This document shows positions 53,463-64,000 of a DNA stretch of 64,000 nt, piece after piece. The first letter of the stretch is position 1. Every line of letters starts with the position of its first letter. The stretch comes from Anastrepha obliqua (taxonomy: Eukaryota; Arthropoda; Insecta; Diptera; Tephritidae), in NCBI RefSeq assembly GCF_027943255.1, contig NC_072893.1:119659784-119723783 (forward strand), given 5' to 3'. Under the pieces are notes generated by a model, which saw only the letters and a list, made by a program, of their open reading frames with translations, did no database searches and was not told the origin of the DNA. The translations under genes were made by a program, and so were the position numbers.

Positions 53463-54155
53463 TGGGGAATAAGTTCGTAGCGTTTTTACCGCCAAAATTC
53501 GCCTGGTCTGGTGTCAAAGAAGAAATTGTTTGAGCCAGTTTTTAAGGACCTCTTTGTTATCGAAGGTAAGCAACCCCCTTTACATGGTTTGACAGGGAGC
53601 GGAAAAGGTGGTAATAGGTCGGTGCAAGCTCTGGAGAATGCTCGTTGAGGTCGTGTGGCACCAGACTCCCAATTTTTCGGTAAATCGTATTGAATGGCGT
53701 TGATTGAGAATCGCTTTATGATCCTAGTTTTGTTCTCGACTGTTGTATTTTGAGACATTCTTCATCAAATTTAGATGGCTTTCCTTCGCGCAACGTGTCA
53801 TTGACTTCAAAGTCGCCATTTTTGAATTTTGTAATCCATTTCCGTGCTGAAGATTCACCTATGACACCTTCTCCATACATGGCGCAAATGTTCCGGGTTG
53901 CTTCGGCAGGTTTTTGACCTCGACGGAACATAAAGAAGATCGGATGTCGAAAATATGGATTTTTGCCTCCTGGGTATTCCATTTATAAGCCTCAAAACTA
54001 ATAAAAAAGGAAATAACTGAAAAATACGATTAACATAGTTTTGTAGAGCAGAAAGAGTTCTATCGTATGGATACTTACCCTTTCCCAAGCAGCAAACAAA
54101 TTGTTGTAAAATAAACACAAATACAAAAACGCTATGAACTTATTCCCCAACCCAA
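53463..54155 (-). mobile_element. Internally deleted mariner, about 690 bp
   Basis: TTGGGGAATAAGTTCGTAGC at 53463 faces its inverse GCTATGAACTTATTCCCCAA ending at 54150. The right side continues to CCCAA and TA (54156-54157), giving a TTGGGTTGGGGAATAAG end typical of mariners. The left side has lost about 5 bp and its TA. The minus strand carries transposase pieces. Confidence 0.75.
53486..53982 (-). pseudogene. Mariner transposase deletion product
   Basis: The N-terminal HTH part reads FRHPIFFMFRRGQKPAEATRN, ICAMYGEGVIGESSARKWIT and KFKNGDFEVNDTLREGKPS, ending in FDEE near 53758. The text then jumps to C-terminal sequence: YRKIGSLVPHDLNEHSPELAPTYYHLFRSL (third Asp block, Asp read as T-Y) and KEVLKNWLKQFL. 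The middle of the gene, including the first two catalytic aspartates, is deleted. Frames change several times. It belongs to a different mariner subfamily from the 31.4-kb element. Confidence 0.75.
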
Positions 54156-54253
54156 TACAAAAACTTTGTATGCTTACAAATAATAAATTGAATCTCTTTG
54201 GTTCGAAGTGAGTTTATTACTGAAATATTTTTCATACATGAAATTTCTTATTA

Positions 54254-54392
54254 GTCTAACTTAAGTTAGACAAAACGGCAAAAAATGCAAACTGCAAACA
54301 AGTGCAGACGAAATCTGACACTTGTTCAACAAATTGCAAAACGAACGATTTGTTAAGCGTGTGAATGTGCATGTCAGCATATTCACACGCTT
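54254..54392. other. Perfect palindrome and stem-loop upstream of a mariner
   Basis: GTCTAACTTAAGTTAGAC at 54254-54271 is a perfect 18-bp palindrome. About 85 bp on, AAGCGTGTGAAT (54355-54366) and ATTCACACGCTT (54381-54392) form perfect 12-bp arms around a 14-nt loop. No gene or transposon end explains them. Confidence 0.5.
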
Positions 54393-54462
54393 AGGTTTTG
54401 TCTTATAAAATATGTATGCTATATTCGCATACGTTACTTACATAGATGTAACTGTTCCCATA

Positions 54463-55746
54463 CTTTGGGCAAAAAGTAAGCGGAATTTATTTGTCAAACT
54501 TCGCGGGATTAAAATTTCGATCTAGTTATTTTTTTGTGAGTTGGCAGCACTGTTAATAACATCTGGGCCAACTTTCATGTGAATGTCATTATCAGTAATA
54601 TATTTACGCCTGTGTTTACCAAACGACCAAGAGTGCATTTTTCGATTTTTACAATGTCTGATTTGATTGAGCATAGAAGTGCCATCAAATTTTGTTTGCG
54701 GAATGAAATTTCAGCTGCGGAAACGTTTAGCATGTTGCAGAAGGCATTTGGTGATTCGACCATGTCGCAGAAAAATGTTTATAAGTGGTACAAAGACTTC
54801 AAAGAGGGTCGAGAACGTGTTGATGACTTGGAGCGCTCCTGACGACCATCGACGTCAACAGATGACCAACACGTCAATAAAGTGAAGGAGTTAGAGCTCA
54901 AAAATCGTCGGTTGACTGTTAAAGACCTTACTGATATGATCGGAATGTCAGAAGGATCTGTGAAAACCATTTTGAAAGACCATTTAGGCCTACGAAAAGT
55001 CAAATCTCGTTTGGTACCGAAAACTCTCAATCTCTTGGAAAAAAGTCGTCGCGTTGATGTGTGTGAAACGATGCTTTCAGACTATCAGGACAAGCTCAAA
55101 TGCATCATTACGGGAGATGAGACTTGGATTTATGCTTACGACCCTGAAACAACCGACCAATCAAGCGAATATCATGCTAAAGGCGAGGCCAGACCGAAAA
55201 GAGCACGTCAAAGTCGTTCAAAAATAAAGGTCATGATGACAGTTTTTTTCGATTTTCGTGATGTGGTGCCTTCCACCTGGCCAAACTGTTAATAAGGAAT
55301 ATTATTTGAGCGTTATGCGTCGTTTACGTGAAGCAATTCGTCTAAAAATACCAGAATTATGGGCCAACAACTCTTGGTTTTTGCATCACGATAATGCACC
55401 GTCTCACACTGCATTCGTTCTTCGTGACCATTTCGCCAAAAATTCCACGCACATCGTTCCGCAAGCACCGTATTCGCCTGATTTGGGTCCGTGTGACTTC
55501 TAGCTATTCCCAAAACTCAAGAGACCAGTCCGGGGAACGCGATTGAGGAGATAAAAGCTGAATCGAAGAAGGTGCTGATGGCTATACCAGAAATGGACTA
55601 TTTGGCATGTTTCGGGGATTGGAAAAATCGTTGGCATAAGTGTATTTCATCGAGAGGGGATTATTTTGAAAGGGATGAAATTGATTTACAAGAATAAAAA
55701 AAGATTTTTCATTTTACAACCAATTTACCTTACTTTTTGCCCACAG
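54463..55746 (+). mobile_element. Mariner element, 1284 bp, gene broken
   Basis: The ends CTTTGGGCAAAAAGTAAG at 54463 and, inverted, CTGTGGGCAAAAAGTAAG ending at 55746 match at 17 of 18. TA lies on both sides (54461-54462 and 55747-55748). The transposase gene lies on the plus strand. The length is normal for a mariner, so damage is by point mutation and small indels. Confidence 0.9.
54654..55697 (+). pseudogene. Mariner transposase, DD34D, broken
   Basis: MSDLIEHRSAIKFCLRNEIS and NVYKWYKDFKEGRERVDDLE form the HTH region. A TGA follows ERS (54841). The next frame reads KNRRLTVKDLTDMIGMSEGS, KCIITGDETWIYAYDPET (first Asp) and RSKIKVMMTVFFDFRDVV. After a deletion near 55270, VNKEYYLSVMRRLREAI, LHHDNAPSHTA (second Asp) and YSPDLGPCDF (third Asp) follow. 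The second and third are 34 residues apart. TAG replaces the next codon (55501), and the C-terminus is shifted again. Dead, but the catalytic triad is still readable. Confidence 0.85.
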
Positions 55747-55749
55747 TAG

Positions 55750-56465
55750 TACATATGTAGATATACATAAGATTATCTGTATGTACAAGAGTCCAGCAGC
55801 AGTGACTCATAACTGTACATCGAACATATACGGTTAGCTTTAGATTTCACTTGCTCAGCCCCAAATTCTCTGCCAGTCCAACTGTTCGCCTCGCACATAT
55901 TTTTCGCTGTCCTTTGGGGCATTTCGTTTGCACCGCTTAGCTATTCGTGCTGCATTCGTTCGCTTTCATTCATTTATTGCAGCACAGAGGCCCGTAGAGA
56001 AATCAATAGCATTCATTGATTAAGTGCAAAGTTGACGACCTCGTTGGCATTTCGCACGATGGCTACTTTTTTGCTGACGTCCGCAAAAACCTAAAATGAA
56101 AATGAAAATAAAAATAAAGATAAAAAAGAAGATAAAAATAAACAAATATGTTGCGGATTTTTCAACAATATACCATTGAGAAATGCCTCTGCCAGCTGTA
56201 GTATGGCTTTTGAATTATATGCTCGTTGAAGAAGAAATAAATGGTGAGTTGTTTTTTTTGCAAAAATCATGATTTTAAATGCTCTGTTTTATTGCTACAC
56301 GCGTTAAAATATACAACATCACTAAATTAATAGCAGCTAATAAAATCTGATAGTCACTCTTGGAGGGCAATAAATGTTTTTAAATCAGATTTTCCATTTA
56401 ATATCAAATCCAGAGGTGGGCACAATAATAGCATAGCAACATTTTGTAAAGTTTTTACTACTTAT
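55750..56465. other. No gene seen
   Basis: Intergenic sequence with an AAAATAAAAATAAAG-type run near 56096-56145. Confidence 0.4.
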
Positions 56466-56469
56466 TTTT

Positions 56470-58960
56470 AGGTTCTTCTTCTTGATTAGCGCGATTGCCT
56501 CTCGATTTAAGTGCGCCAGCCATTTCTTTCTCGTGCTAATCGGCGTCAGTTGGAAACACCAAGTGAAGCCAAGCCCTTCTTCACCTGATCTTTCCAACGC
56601 GGAAGGTCTCCTCTTCCCCTGCTACCACCAGCTGGTACCGCATAGAATACTTTCAGAGCCGGTGTGCTTGTTTCCATTCAGACGACATGACCCAGCGAAC
56701 GTAGACGCAACGAATAAAGCACTATGTCATCGAAAAGTTCATGGTGAGAGCCTTGTAGAGTGTTAGATTCGTTCATCGAGAAAGGATTTTACTACTCATT
56801 TGCCTACTTAGTCCAGAGTAGCACTTGATAGCAAGAGGTCTTCACCCTTGGATTTCACTAAATAAACGAAGTCTTTTACAACTTCGAGATCATAACTGTC
56901 AACAGTGACGTGGATGTCGATACGCAAGTGCGCCGACTGTTTGTTTGATGACAGGAGGTACTTCGTTTCATCCTCGTTCACCTCCAGACCAATTCAATAT
57001 CATAGGCATACACCAACAATTGTTCTTTTTTATAATTTGTGCTTGAGCGATTAAGTTCTACGGCTCCTACGATGCTCTCCAACATCAGGTTAAAGAAGTC
57101 ACACGTCAGCGAGTCACCTTGTCTGAGACCTCGTTTGGTATCAAACGGCTAGGAGAGGTCCTTCCCAATTCTTACGGCGCTGCTGGTTTTGAGCAAAACC
57201 ATCTTACATAGCCGTATTAGTTTTAGTTTAGTTTAGTTTAGGGGATACCAAATTCAGACATAGTGGCATACAGGTAACTCCTTTCCGTACTGTCGAATGC
57301 AGCTTTGAAATCGACGAAAGTATGGTGTGTGTCGATTCTCTTTTCATGGGTATTTTCCAAAATTTGGCGTATTGTGAATATTTGGTCGATGGTAGACTTT
57401 CCAAATCTAAAGCCACTCTGATAAGGTCCAATCAGTTGGTTGACGGTGGGCTTCAGCCTTTCACACAATACGCTCGCTAGAACCTTATAGGCGATATTTA
57501 GAAGACTAATCCCGCGGTAATTGGCACGGATTGCAGGATCGCCCTTCTTATGGATTGGGCAGAGCTCACTTAAATTCCAATCGGCAGGCATGCTTTCATC
57601 CAACCATATTTTGCATAGGAGCTGATGCAGCTCCTCACCACCATGTTTGAATAGCTCAGGCGGCAGCCCGCGGCTTTGTTGTTCTTTAGCCGCGCTATCA
57701 CTATTTCCGGCTCGTTATGGTCGGATAGTAGAACGACAGGGATCTACACATTCTCTGTGACATGCGCAGCTGTCACTATTTAACAGGTTCGAGAAATTTT
57801 ATCTCGTCCGTCTTTGTTCTTACAGGAAAACGCTCCGGCCTTCAAACTTTCTGTAAGCCGCCGAACTTTCCGGTAGAATTTCCGGACGGTGCCAGCGTTT
57901 TGGCCAGCATCTCAAACTTCCCGCACTCACGTTTTCGGCTTCTTGCATTTTCTTTCTGATAATACGCCTCTCTTTTTTTCTTAGCTCCCGGTAGCGACCC
58001 CACATGGCTCGCGTTGCGCCCGATCACAGTGTGGCTCATCTTTTCTTTGTGCGGCAGCATGACATTCCTCGTCGTACTAACTGGTTTTTCTGACTCGCCG
58101 GAATCCGATTTCTTCTTCCGCGGCGGTACGTAGGGAACGAGAAATGTTGCTCTATTACTCTTGCATGCCAGTTTGTTGGGCAGTACTCCCTGAGAGCAAG
58201 AGTGAGAGTCGAGTGGAGAATATTCTGGATGTCTGTTGTGATTGTAGCTTTTCGATGTTGAATATTCTTTGCGTAGGTAGATGTACGTTTTTTGCTGCAC
58301 AAAGGCGTGTGCGCAGTTTGGCTGCAACGAGGTAATGGTCCGAGTCGATGTTGAATCCTCAGATCGTACGTACATCTAATACACTAGAAGCGTGTCTTCC
58401 ATCTATCACAACACAATCGATCTGGCTTCGCGTTTTACGATTAGGAAACAGTCACATAGCTTGATGTATCTTCTTATGCGGAAATCTGGTGCTGCAGACT
58501 ATCATGTTTCGGGCCCGGCGAATTCGATTGACCTCTGTCCGTTACCGGATGTTTGGTTGTGCAGGCTGAATTTTTCGACTGTGGGACGAAAAATTCCCTC
58601 CTTGCCCATCCTGGCGTTGAAGTGGCCAAGCACAATTTTTATGTCGTGGCGGGGGCAGCGCTCATAGGAACGTTCCAGGCGTTCATAGAAGAAATCTTTG
58701 ATTGCATCGCCCTTCCCTTCCATCGTGGCGCGGGCACAAATTAGCGAGAAGTTAACAAATCGCTCTTTCATGCGGATTATTGCGAGGCGCTCGTCAATCG
58801 AAGTGAACGACAAACCCAGCGAACAAGCAGCTATCCAGGAATAATTCGCCTTGTCACGTTGGCTCACTCTCGAATGGGTGTTCGGAAGCTGCCCAGAGGA
58901 TACTTGGGCTAATCCCGGAAATTGTGAGCTGCTTCAACCATATATAGAAGAATCGTTGTG
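56470..58960 (-). pseudogene. RTE-type LINE, endonuclease and RT, decayed
   Basis: Minus-strand blocks in order. The endonuclease at 58867-58502 has DERLAIIRMKERFVNFSLIC, YERCPRHDIKIVLGHFNARM (usually GDFNA) and GKEGIF. DSTRTI-like and RTFRG remnants and a linker lie around 58375-57842. The RT at 57603-57238 has ADWNLSELCPIHKKGDP, NYRGISLLNIAYKVLASVL, GPYQSGFRFGKSTIDQIF and HHTFVDFKAAFDS (motif A). Then QGDSLTCDFFNLMLE and LLVYAYDIE (YADD changed to YAYD) appear near 57120-57010. The last piece, GLGFTWCFQLTPISTRKKWL, ends near 56470. Several frameshifts and a damaged catalytic box show it is dead. Same family type as the fragment at 34320-34740. Confidence 0.8.
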
Positions 58961-58964
58961 ACCA

Positions 58965-61035
58965 CTCCCATGTGAATGGCGATCAGTAACTTTTCCCACT
59001 TGCGTGCACATCTATATACATATGCAACCAAAATAAATATTAAAGTAAAGAATAGCCAAAAAGCATTATAAAACCTGGCAATATTTATATATATTTTTTT
59101 TTGCTTTAATTACATTTTGCGCATGTATTTGTCTGGGCTCTGTGTAGAATATGATACGCGCAATCCAATTAGTCTCCAGCATCAGTCAACCAGACTTTAG
59201 CCATAAAATTTGAACTTGGCTGGCGCAACAACAACAACAAAAACACGTGGTCCACAAGGGCGAAAACAAATTTTCCGCAAATCCTGCATCCACCGATAAG
59301 CCAGCTAATCATAGAGCTTGTCATTGAACAACGCATAGACGGCAGTGACCCGACGGCGAACAATAGTGCAGGCAGCAAACCACACGAAAGCCGCTGAGTG
59401 CCATTTGCAAGGTGTGCTAAGCCACTATCAAAAGCGATTTTCTAATATTGAACGCCCCAAGTCACGAGCACTACAGATGACACAAGTACGTATGTGTGTG
59501 TATAATACGGCAGGACTCTAGGGTAGCGCTAGGTGTTATGTTAACATGACTTTGATATGCAAATTATGTGGTCAGTAATGAAAATAATTGCACGGCGACG
59601 AGCCAAGCGACGCGAGCAACGCCGACATTCGAGGCGTGCTAATTCGCGCAACAGCTGTTGGCTGCCTGACCTGTCATCAGCAAACATAACAGTTTTGCAA
59701 CAATAGCAACACAAATTGCAGTAATTTGTGCTCAAATGACGTTTTGGGAGCGGTGGCTGCATTTAATTGCAAGCCCAGCAACAACAAGCGCCGGTACGAG
59801 GATGGAAAGGTAGCACCAATGGCAGATGCTTAGAGGAATGAAGGAGTGGAACAAATGTAGACTCATTACCTTACATTCCTGTGTGGATATACTTGTATAT
59901 ATTTATGCATATCAAAATATGTATATGTATGTATGTAGACACACACACAAAGCAGTGGCCATCTGCTGGCGACAAGTCAATTAATCACGAAACAAAAGAC
60001 CAGCCAAGCACAAGGTAATGCAACACTATTGTTAAAGGGTCGAAAGTTTCCTTCACTATAGACACAAGCAAAGGTAATTTGTCTGGATGGCTGGCGATAA
60101 TGGCATAATGTGTCACAGTGTGCGAAGTGGGATTTTAGAATATTTAAATTTAGCTTTTTTTAGAAATCTGGAGATCCTTAAATTAATGCCACAAAAGCAT
60201 GCTTGAGTAAGCTCAGGTGAAATCGCGTAATTTCTGCTGGAACTAACGCGACACTTCTGAATTAGAACCAGAAAGGTGGAGAGGGGGGCTTGATAGAGGC
60301 TCCTCCTCTAAAGAGTAAAGAAATACTCTCACACTAAACCAAGAAAAAATTTCTAAAGAGCGAAGGCATCTCATTGAATAAAGGAAATACTTTAGTGACC
60401 ATAAGGAAATACAAATGAGCTCTACGATGGCTGTAGCGTGGTTACCGTGGGAGCTTCTCAAGTCGGTAAGAGAGTCCTGTTCACCACCGAAGAAAAGAAC
60501 AATCCACATAACACAATACAGTCGCAAGGCAGAATGTAGCGTCTGTCCACAATATAGTGGCGGCTAGAGCGTGCGTCTGTCTTGTACCAAGCGGCTCGCT
60601 TTATAAACCTGCATCAATGACATATCCATAGGCCGGGTATCAGCTATATGATATCAAAGGTAGCAACCCTACCATTGGACTAGAAAACCTGGGCTAATCC
60701 CCCATCTCTCTGAAATAAATCCATTACTGAAACCAGTCTGGCGCCACGCTCCAACCGGAGTTCGAGGAATTTAAATATATAAGTGACGGGGATGCCAAGT
60801 ATGCCACGAAGGTAATATAGGTCCAGAGATATACCACCGACAAACAAGCCCCCCTCATTGCTCATTCTAACCTCGACTCAGGATTAATGAGAACAGATAT
60901 GAAACTCGAATCTTACCTATCCGTGTTTCCAGTATCCCAGTAGAACTAAGTATCTTTACAAAATACGGCCTGGAGGAGACGCACTTTAAGCACATAGTTT
61001 TTATTTCGAATTAACCACAAAGCCGAAAAGCGATA
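58965..61035. other. No gene identified
   Basis: Intergenic DNA with an ACAACAACAACA run at about 59226-59240 and TATG/CACA microsatellites at about 59920-59950. Open frames at 60243-60527 and 60680-60865 (minus) show no domain I recognise. Confidence 0.4.
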
Positions 61036-61039
61036 GGCT

Positions 61040-61262
61040 CCTCCCTTTCTGGAACAACATCAAGACGCATGCCACAAATAGAAGGAGCAGCCCGGCCAAA
61101 TACCTAACAGTGGTGTAGACGCAAATTATTCATTTATTATTTATAGTTTTTCATGTCGCCTCCGAACTGGCGGATTTCTGTAAAGAGCTCTTTCATAGCA
61201 GAAATACACTCGATTTGTCATTTCCTGCCGAGAGGCGAATGCAAAACCTTTTCTACTTTCAT
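61040..61262. mobile_element. Two SINE fragments joined tail to tail
   Basis: 61040-61140 (plus strand) carries the SINE's 3' part: CTCCCTTTCTGGAACAACAT, GACGCATGCCACAAATAG, AAGGAGCAGCCCGGCCAAAT and an AT tail. 61150-61262 carries the body in reverse: CGCCTCCGAACTGGCGG, GAGCTCTTTCATAGCAGAAA and CCTGCCGAGAGGCGAATGC. The reference for both is the copy at 5906-6234. The tRNA head is missing in both. Confidence 0.6.
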
Positions 61263-61289
61263 CATTTAGTAATTCATACCCACAGCCCT

Positions 61290-62010
61290 TGCTAACCCAC
61301 GCTGCTCTTCGAAATTAGTCGGTGAATGCAAGACAAAACTGAACAAAGTTTGCCGTATTTGGGTGATGAAATTACAGGGAATGAGGTAGCTGATAATCTG
61401 TTTAATGCAGGCACTACAAGCATATCACAAGGTCCTCAACCCTTTCTAGGTGTCGATTCTGCATCGATTCAACTAGGGATTGAGAACTTCATAAGGTCTA
61501 TCTATAGTCTGACCTACCCATCGGGTTGGGTTGGACCCCCGCAGAGTAGCCAATGCTTTGTGAAAGAACCATAAACGAAATTACCGGCCTTTCTCTTAAA
61601 ACTTTGGTGGAAAGACCTGAGAGTAGTGGTGGTTGTAATAAGGCACAACGCCTGTGGCCATCATATGGCTGACATGGGAATCATTGGCGTTCCAATATGC
61701 CGATCCTGTCGTGAGAATGAGAGCACCGCAGATCATTTTTTCTTTATCTGTCTGAGGTAATGGACGGAATATGGATAAAATTCATACTCTTCCTCTTTAG
61801 GATCATTTAAAATTCATCAATGAATCCAAAAGATTAGCGGCATAGTAATCTTAAGCCAATTTTTCCGTCTTACCATCCATATAATATCTATCTCTTCTCT
61901 ATATTCCTTCTACTGTAATCTGTCCGTGTGTACTACAAAGGACTTCCTGACTGAGTGATTGAGCCTGTCTAACCACCCACAAATCTAATCTAATCTTATC
62001 TAATTATACC
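61290..62010 (+). pseudogene. I-group LINE 3' end
   Basis: The plus strand shows EITGNEVADNLFNAGT at about 61365-61415 (RNase H last block), then PQPFLGVDSASIQLGIENFI. After frame changes, remnants of GHNACGHHMADMGIIGV and CRSCRENESTADHFFFICL follow at about 61640-61755, the CCHC knuckle. The 3' UTR ends in an AATCTAATCTTATCTAATTA repeat near 61982-62006. Truncated and decayed. Confidence 0.65.
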
Positions 62011-62990
62011 CATAGTAGGCCCATTGTAAGAAGATTTATTAAAAGCATCTCCAGAGCTTTTGTTGAAGCGAAAGAGAGAGCTCGTTTAACAAGCTTTGAG
62101 CAGTCGTTACACGCTTTCTGTTTCGAGATGAATCTTACGAGTATCTAGCGTTAGCCCGCAGAAAAAGCTTACGTCCTCACTGTGAATACTTTTTATATGA
62201 AAAGCTTAAAAAACTATTTATTTTATTTATTTACAAAAAATGAAAGAGTAATGCATTTTTTTACACGAAATACAAAGCACTGGCTTCCAAGAGCTTCGGC
62301 GTCGCAATGAAACTAAAAGGCGCATGCATATCGCTTTCAGAATAATGGTTAATTACGTCAAATATCGAAGCATTGCACAAAAACCAAATTTAGATATCAC
62401 ATTGAGTTTTCCAAAAATCGGTAAAGAACTGAAGCATTTAGAAGATATTCCTTCGCTTTCAACCCACTGCACTACTCCTATTTACTGCAGCCACTGCTTT
62501 ATTTGCATTTCATTTAATTGGGTTGATTCCACAGCAAACATGGCTGAAAAGTGACCGCATCAGGTGCACAGATTTCATAGCTGACAATTGAATGAGTTCG
62601 AGTAGTGCGGCGAAGGCAACAGCTGACTAAAGCGGATGGGGACTTGGAATTGGAGTAGCGCGAATGGCAGCCACCTCTTACACTAAACTCTAATGGTCGC
62701 TTAAGTACCGAAGGAGGGAGTGTCCATATCTGGCAAGAACTAATAACGTAAATGCTTTTGTTGACACCTTTGTGGAATTTGTATTGTGCTATTTGCAGTT
62801 GTAATTGTTGTTGCCAGTGTTGACAGTACTTAATGATCGGTGGATTTGTAATGAATGTCTCTGTACTCAACAAGCGGATTAATTGCATTATAACAGAGTG
62901 TAGGTGAGTGTGAGTGTATGTACTCGCGTAGTCTTTAATTGGCGAAATGACAGTCCAGAGTATTGTTTACAAGCGCATGGAAGCATTTTG
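62010..62990. other. No gene identified
   Basis: AT-rich sequence. A 124-codon minus-strand frame at 62514-62888 has no recognisable domain. Confidence 0.35.
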
Positions 62991-63022
62991 CCGAGAGTAA
63001 GCCCGAAAAAAGAAAATCAGTA

Positions 63023-63979
63023 ATGGATTTCAAACGTAATAGTGTGATATATGGCTGGTAAATCACAACCAGCGATTGTTCGTGAGCGCAAGCATCTTAA
63101 AGTAAATTAAATGTTTGCTAATCGCACCATTACCCGTTACAATGTTACTGGTAGCATCGCGAAACGGCATGAAAGTGGTCATCAAAAGACTGCCACGTGA
63201 AATGGTTCAAATGGTGCCTTGAACGAAATCACCGGCGAGGTGTCAATCAAGAGGCGAAAAGACTGAAAATATCTGACGGTAGCATCCGCCGCATACTGAA
63301 AAATGAGTTCAAAGTCAAACCTTACAAGGTCCTAAAGGCGCATGATCTCACACCAAAGCAGCAATAAGTCAGACTTGAGAGAGCGAATGAGTTGCTTCGC
63401 TTGGGCGAAAGCGGTAAATTTTCGAACATTGTGTTTTCTGACGAGAAAATTTTTCAAATTGAGCGAGGGATTATTTGACCGACGACCATTCATACGAAAA
63501 TTTGATTCATCGATTGGCCACCAAGAGGAAGCACCCGCCGCTGTAACCGAAGATGGGCGCTCTCCAATCGTTTTTATCGAGTCTGGCGTCAAGGTAAATG
63601 CGAAATAATATTATCGGGTAAGTATTCTCGAGGTTGCTTTGAAGCCGTCGGCAGACAAACATTTCGGTGGCAGATCATGGGCGTTTCAACAGGACTCGGC
63701 ACCGTCTCACAAAGCTCGAGTGAACCAAGAATGGCTAAAAAACAAAGTTCCGAGCTTCATAATGTCCACACAATCTCTTTCAAATTCACAAGGTGCGTAT
63801 CTGATGGATTATTCCCTTTACGCCATTTTGGAGAGCAAGGTCCAAACTAAAAGATTCACCAGTCTCGAGACGCTGAAAAAAACCAATGTCCGCGAGTGCG
63901 CCAAATACCTGCAAGACACATTCCGCAACCTACGATTCCTTTATGTACCGTCTCAAAGACATAGTCAAGGCGAAATATA
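63023..63979 (+). pseudogene. maT-like (DD37D) Tc1/mariner transposase, broken
   Basis: The plus strand reads MDFKRNSVIYGW, a stop, then in changing frames SQPAIVRERKHLKVN, MFANRTITRYNVTGSIAKRH, LKISDGSIRRILKNE, KPYKVLKAHDL, NIVFSDEKIFQIE (first Asp), EDGRSPIVFIESGVKVNAK, KHFGGRSWAFQQDSAPSHKARV (second Asp), NQEWLKNKVPSF and YLMDYSLYAILESKVQTKRF (third Asp). The gap between the last two aspartates is 37, which points to the DD37D maT group. Several stops and at least three shifts break it. Element ends were not found; the right end may lie beyond the window. Confidence 0.8.
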
Positions 63980-64000
63980 GGCATATCGAGCGAAAGTAAA

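Noticed and set aside
60680..60865. Minus-strand frame resembling a coding remnant
   Set aside because: A hydrophobic stretch with no matching block order for any LINE, LTR or host family I know; left unassigned.

Overview
The window looks like nuclear DNA of a dipteran insect, most likely a tephritid-type fruit fly. It is AT-rich and gene-poor, with one recognisable host gene, a single-exon KLF/Klf15-type zinc-finger factor at 2365-3456. Much of the rest that I can recognise is transposable-element and tandem-repeat DNA. The organism call is inference from the Klf15-like gene, the mix of mariner, piggyBac and LINE families (including two DD41D 'rosa-type' mariners) and a tRNA-derived SINE. 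No rRNA, confident tRNA gene, CRISPR array or bacterial-type operon was seen.

Layout. 1-2360: AT-rich DNA, a LINE RT fragment between inverted repeats, then the Klf15 upstream region. 4.7-9.5 kb: a fold-back MITE, LINE 3' fragments, a SINE, and a complete-ended piggyBac element (7040-9287) with TTAA duplications and a decayed transposase. 11-16 kb: LINE fragments and two coding-length-like minisatellites (72 bp and about 57 bp). 16.1-19.7 kb: an array built from an approximately 20-bp GGGAACAG monomer, with a 362-bp higher-order unit. 21-23.3 kb: an R1-like LINE 3' end next to about 1.05 kb of a nearly pure ATTCCT hexanucleotide repeat. 26.3-28.1 kb: an AT-rich satellite-like repeat with an AGAGCTTTTAAAGCTT core. 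29.3-32.7 kb: a deleted DD41D mariner, LINE fragments, and an apparently intact mariner (31428-32706) with a full-length DD34D transposase. 35.1-36.9 kb: a PIF/Harbinger element containing a truncated copy of the same mariner. 37.1-43.7 kb: an R1-like LINE copy split by a full-length 5.7-kb LOA/R1-group LINE (37550-43284) with a 10-bp target duplication. 43.9-51.9 kb: a piggyBac-type MITE, a second DD41D mariner, and a LINE whose RNase H frame is interrupted by a 729-bp MITE. 53.4-64 kb: two more mariners, a decayed RTE-type LINE, SINE pieces, and a maT-like DD37D transposon running to the window edge.

How they fit together. Most of these parts do not form a pathway. They form a layered insertion record in which several nested events can be ordered: LOA-type LINE into R1-like LINE, mariner derivative into Harbinger, MITE into LINE RNase H, and piggyBac into a duplicated T-rich segment. 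Only the Klf15-like gene and the 31.5-32.5 kb mariner transposase have uninterrupted, family-length coding sequence. The large LINE at 37.5-43.3 kb is only a few lesions from intact.
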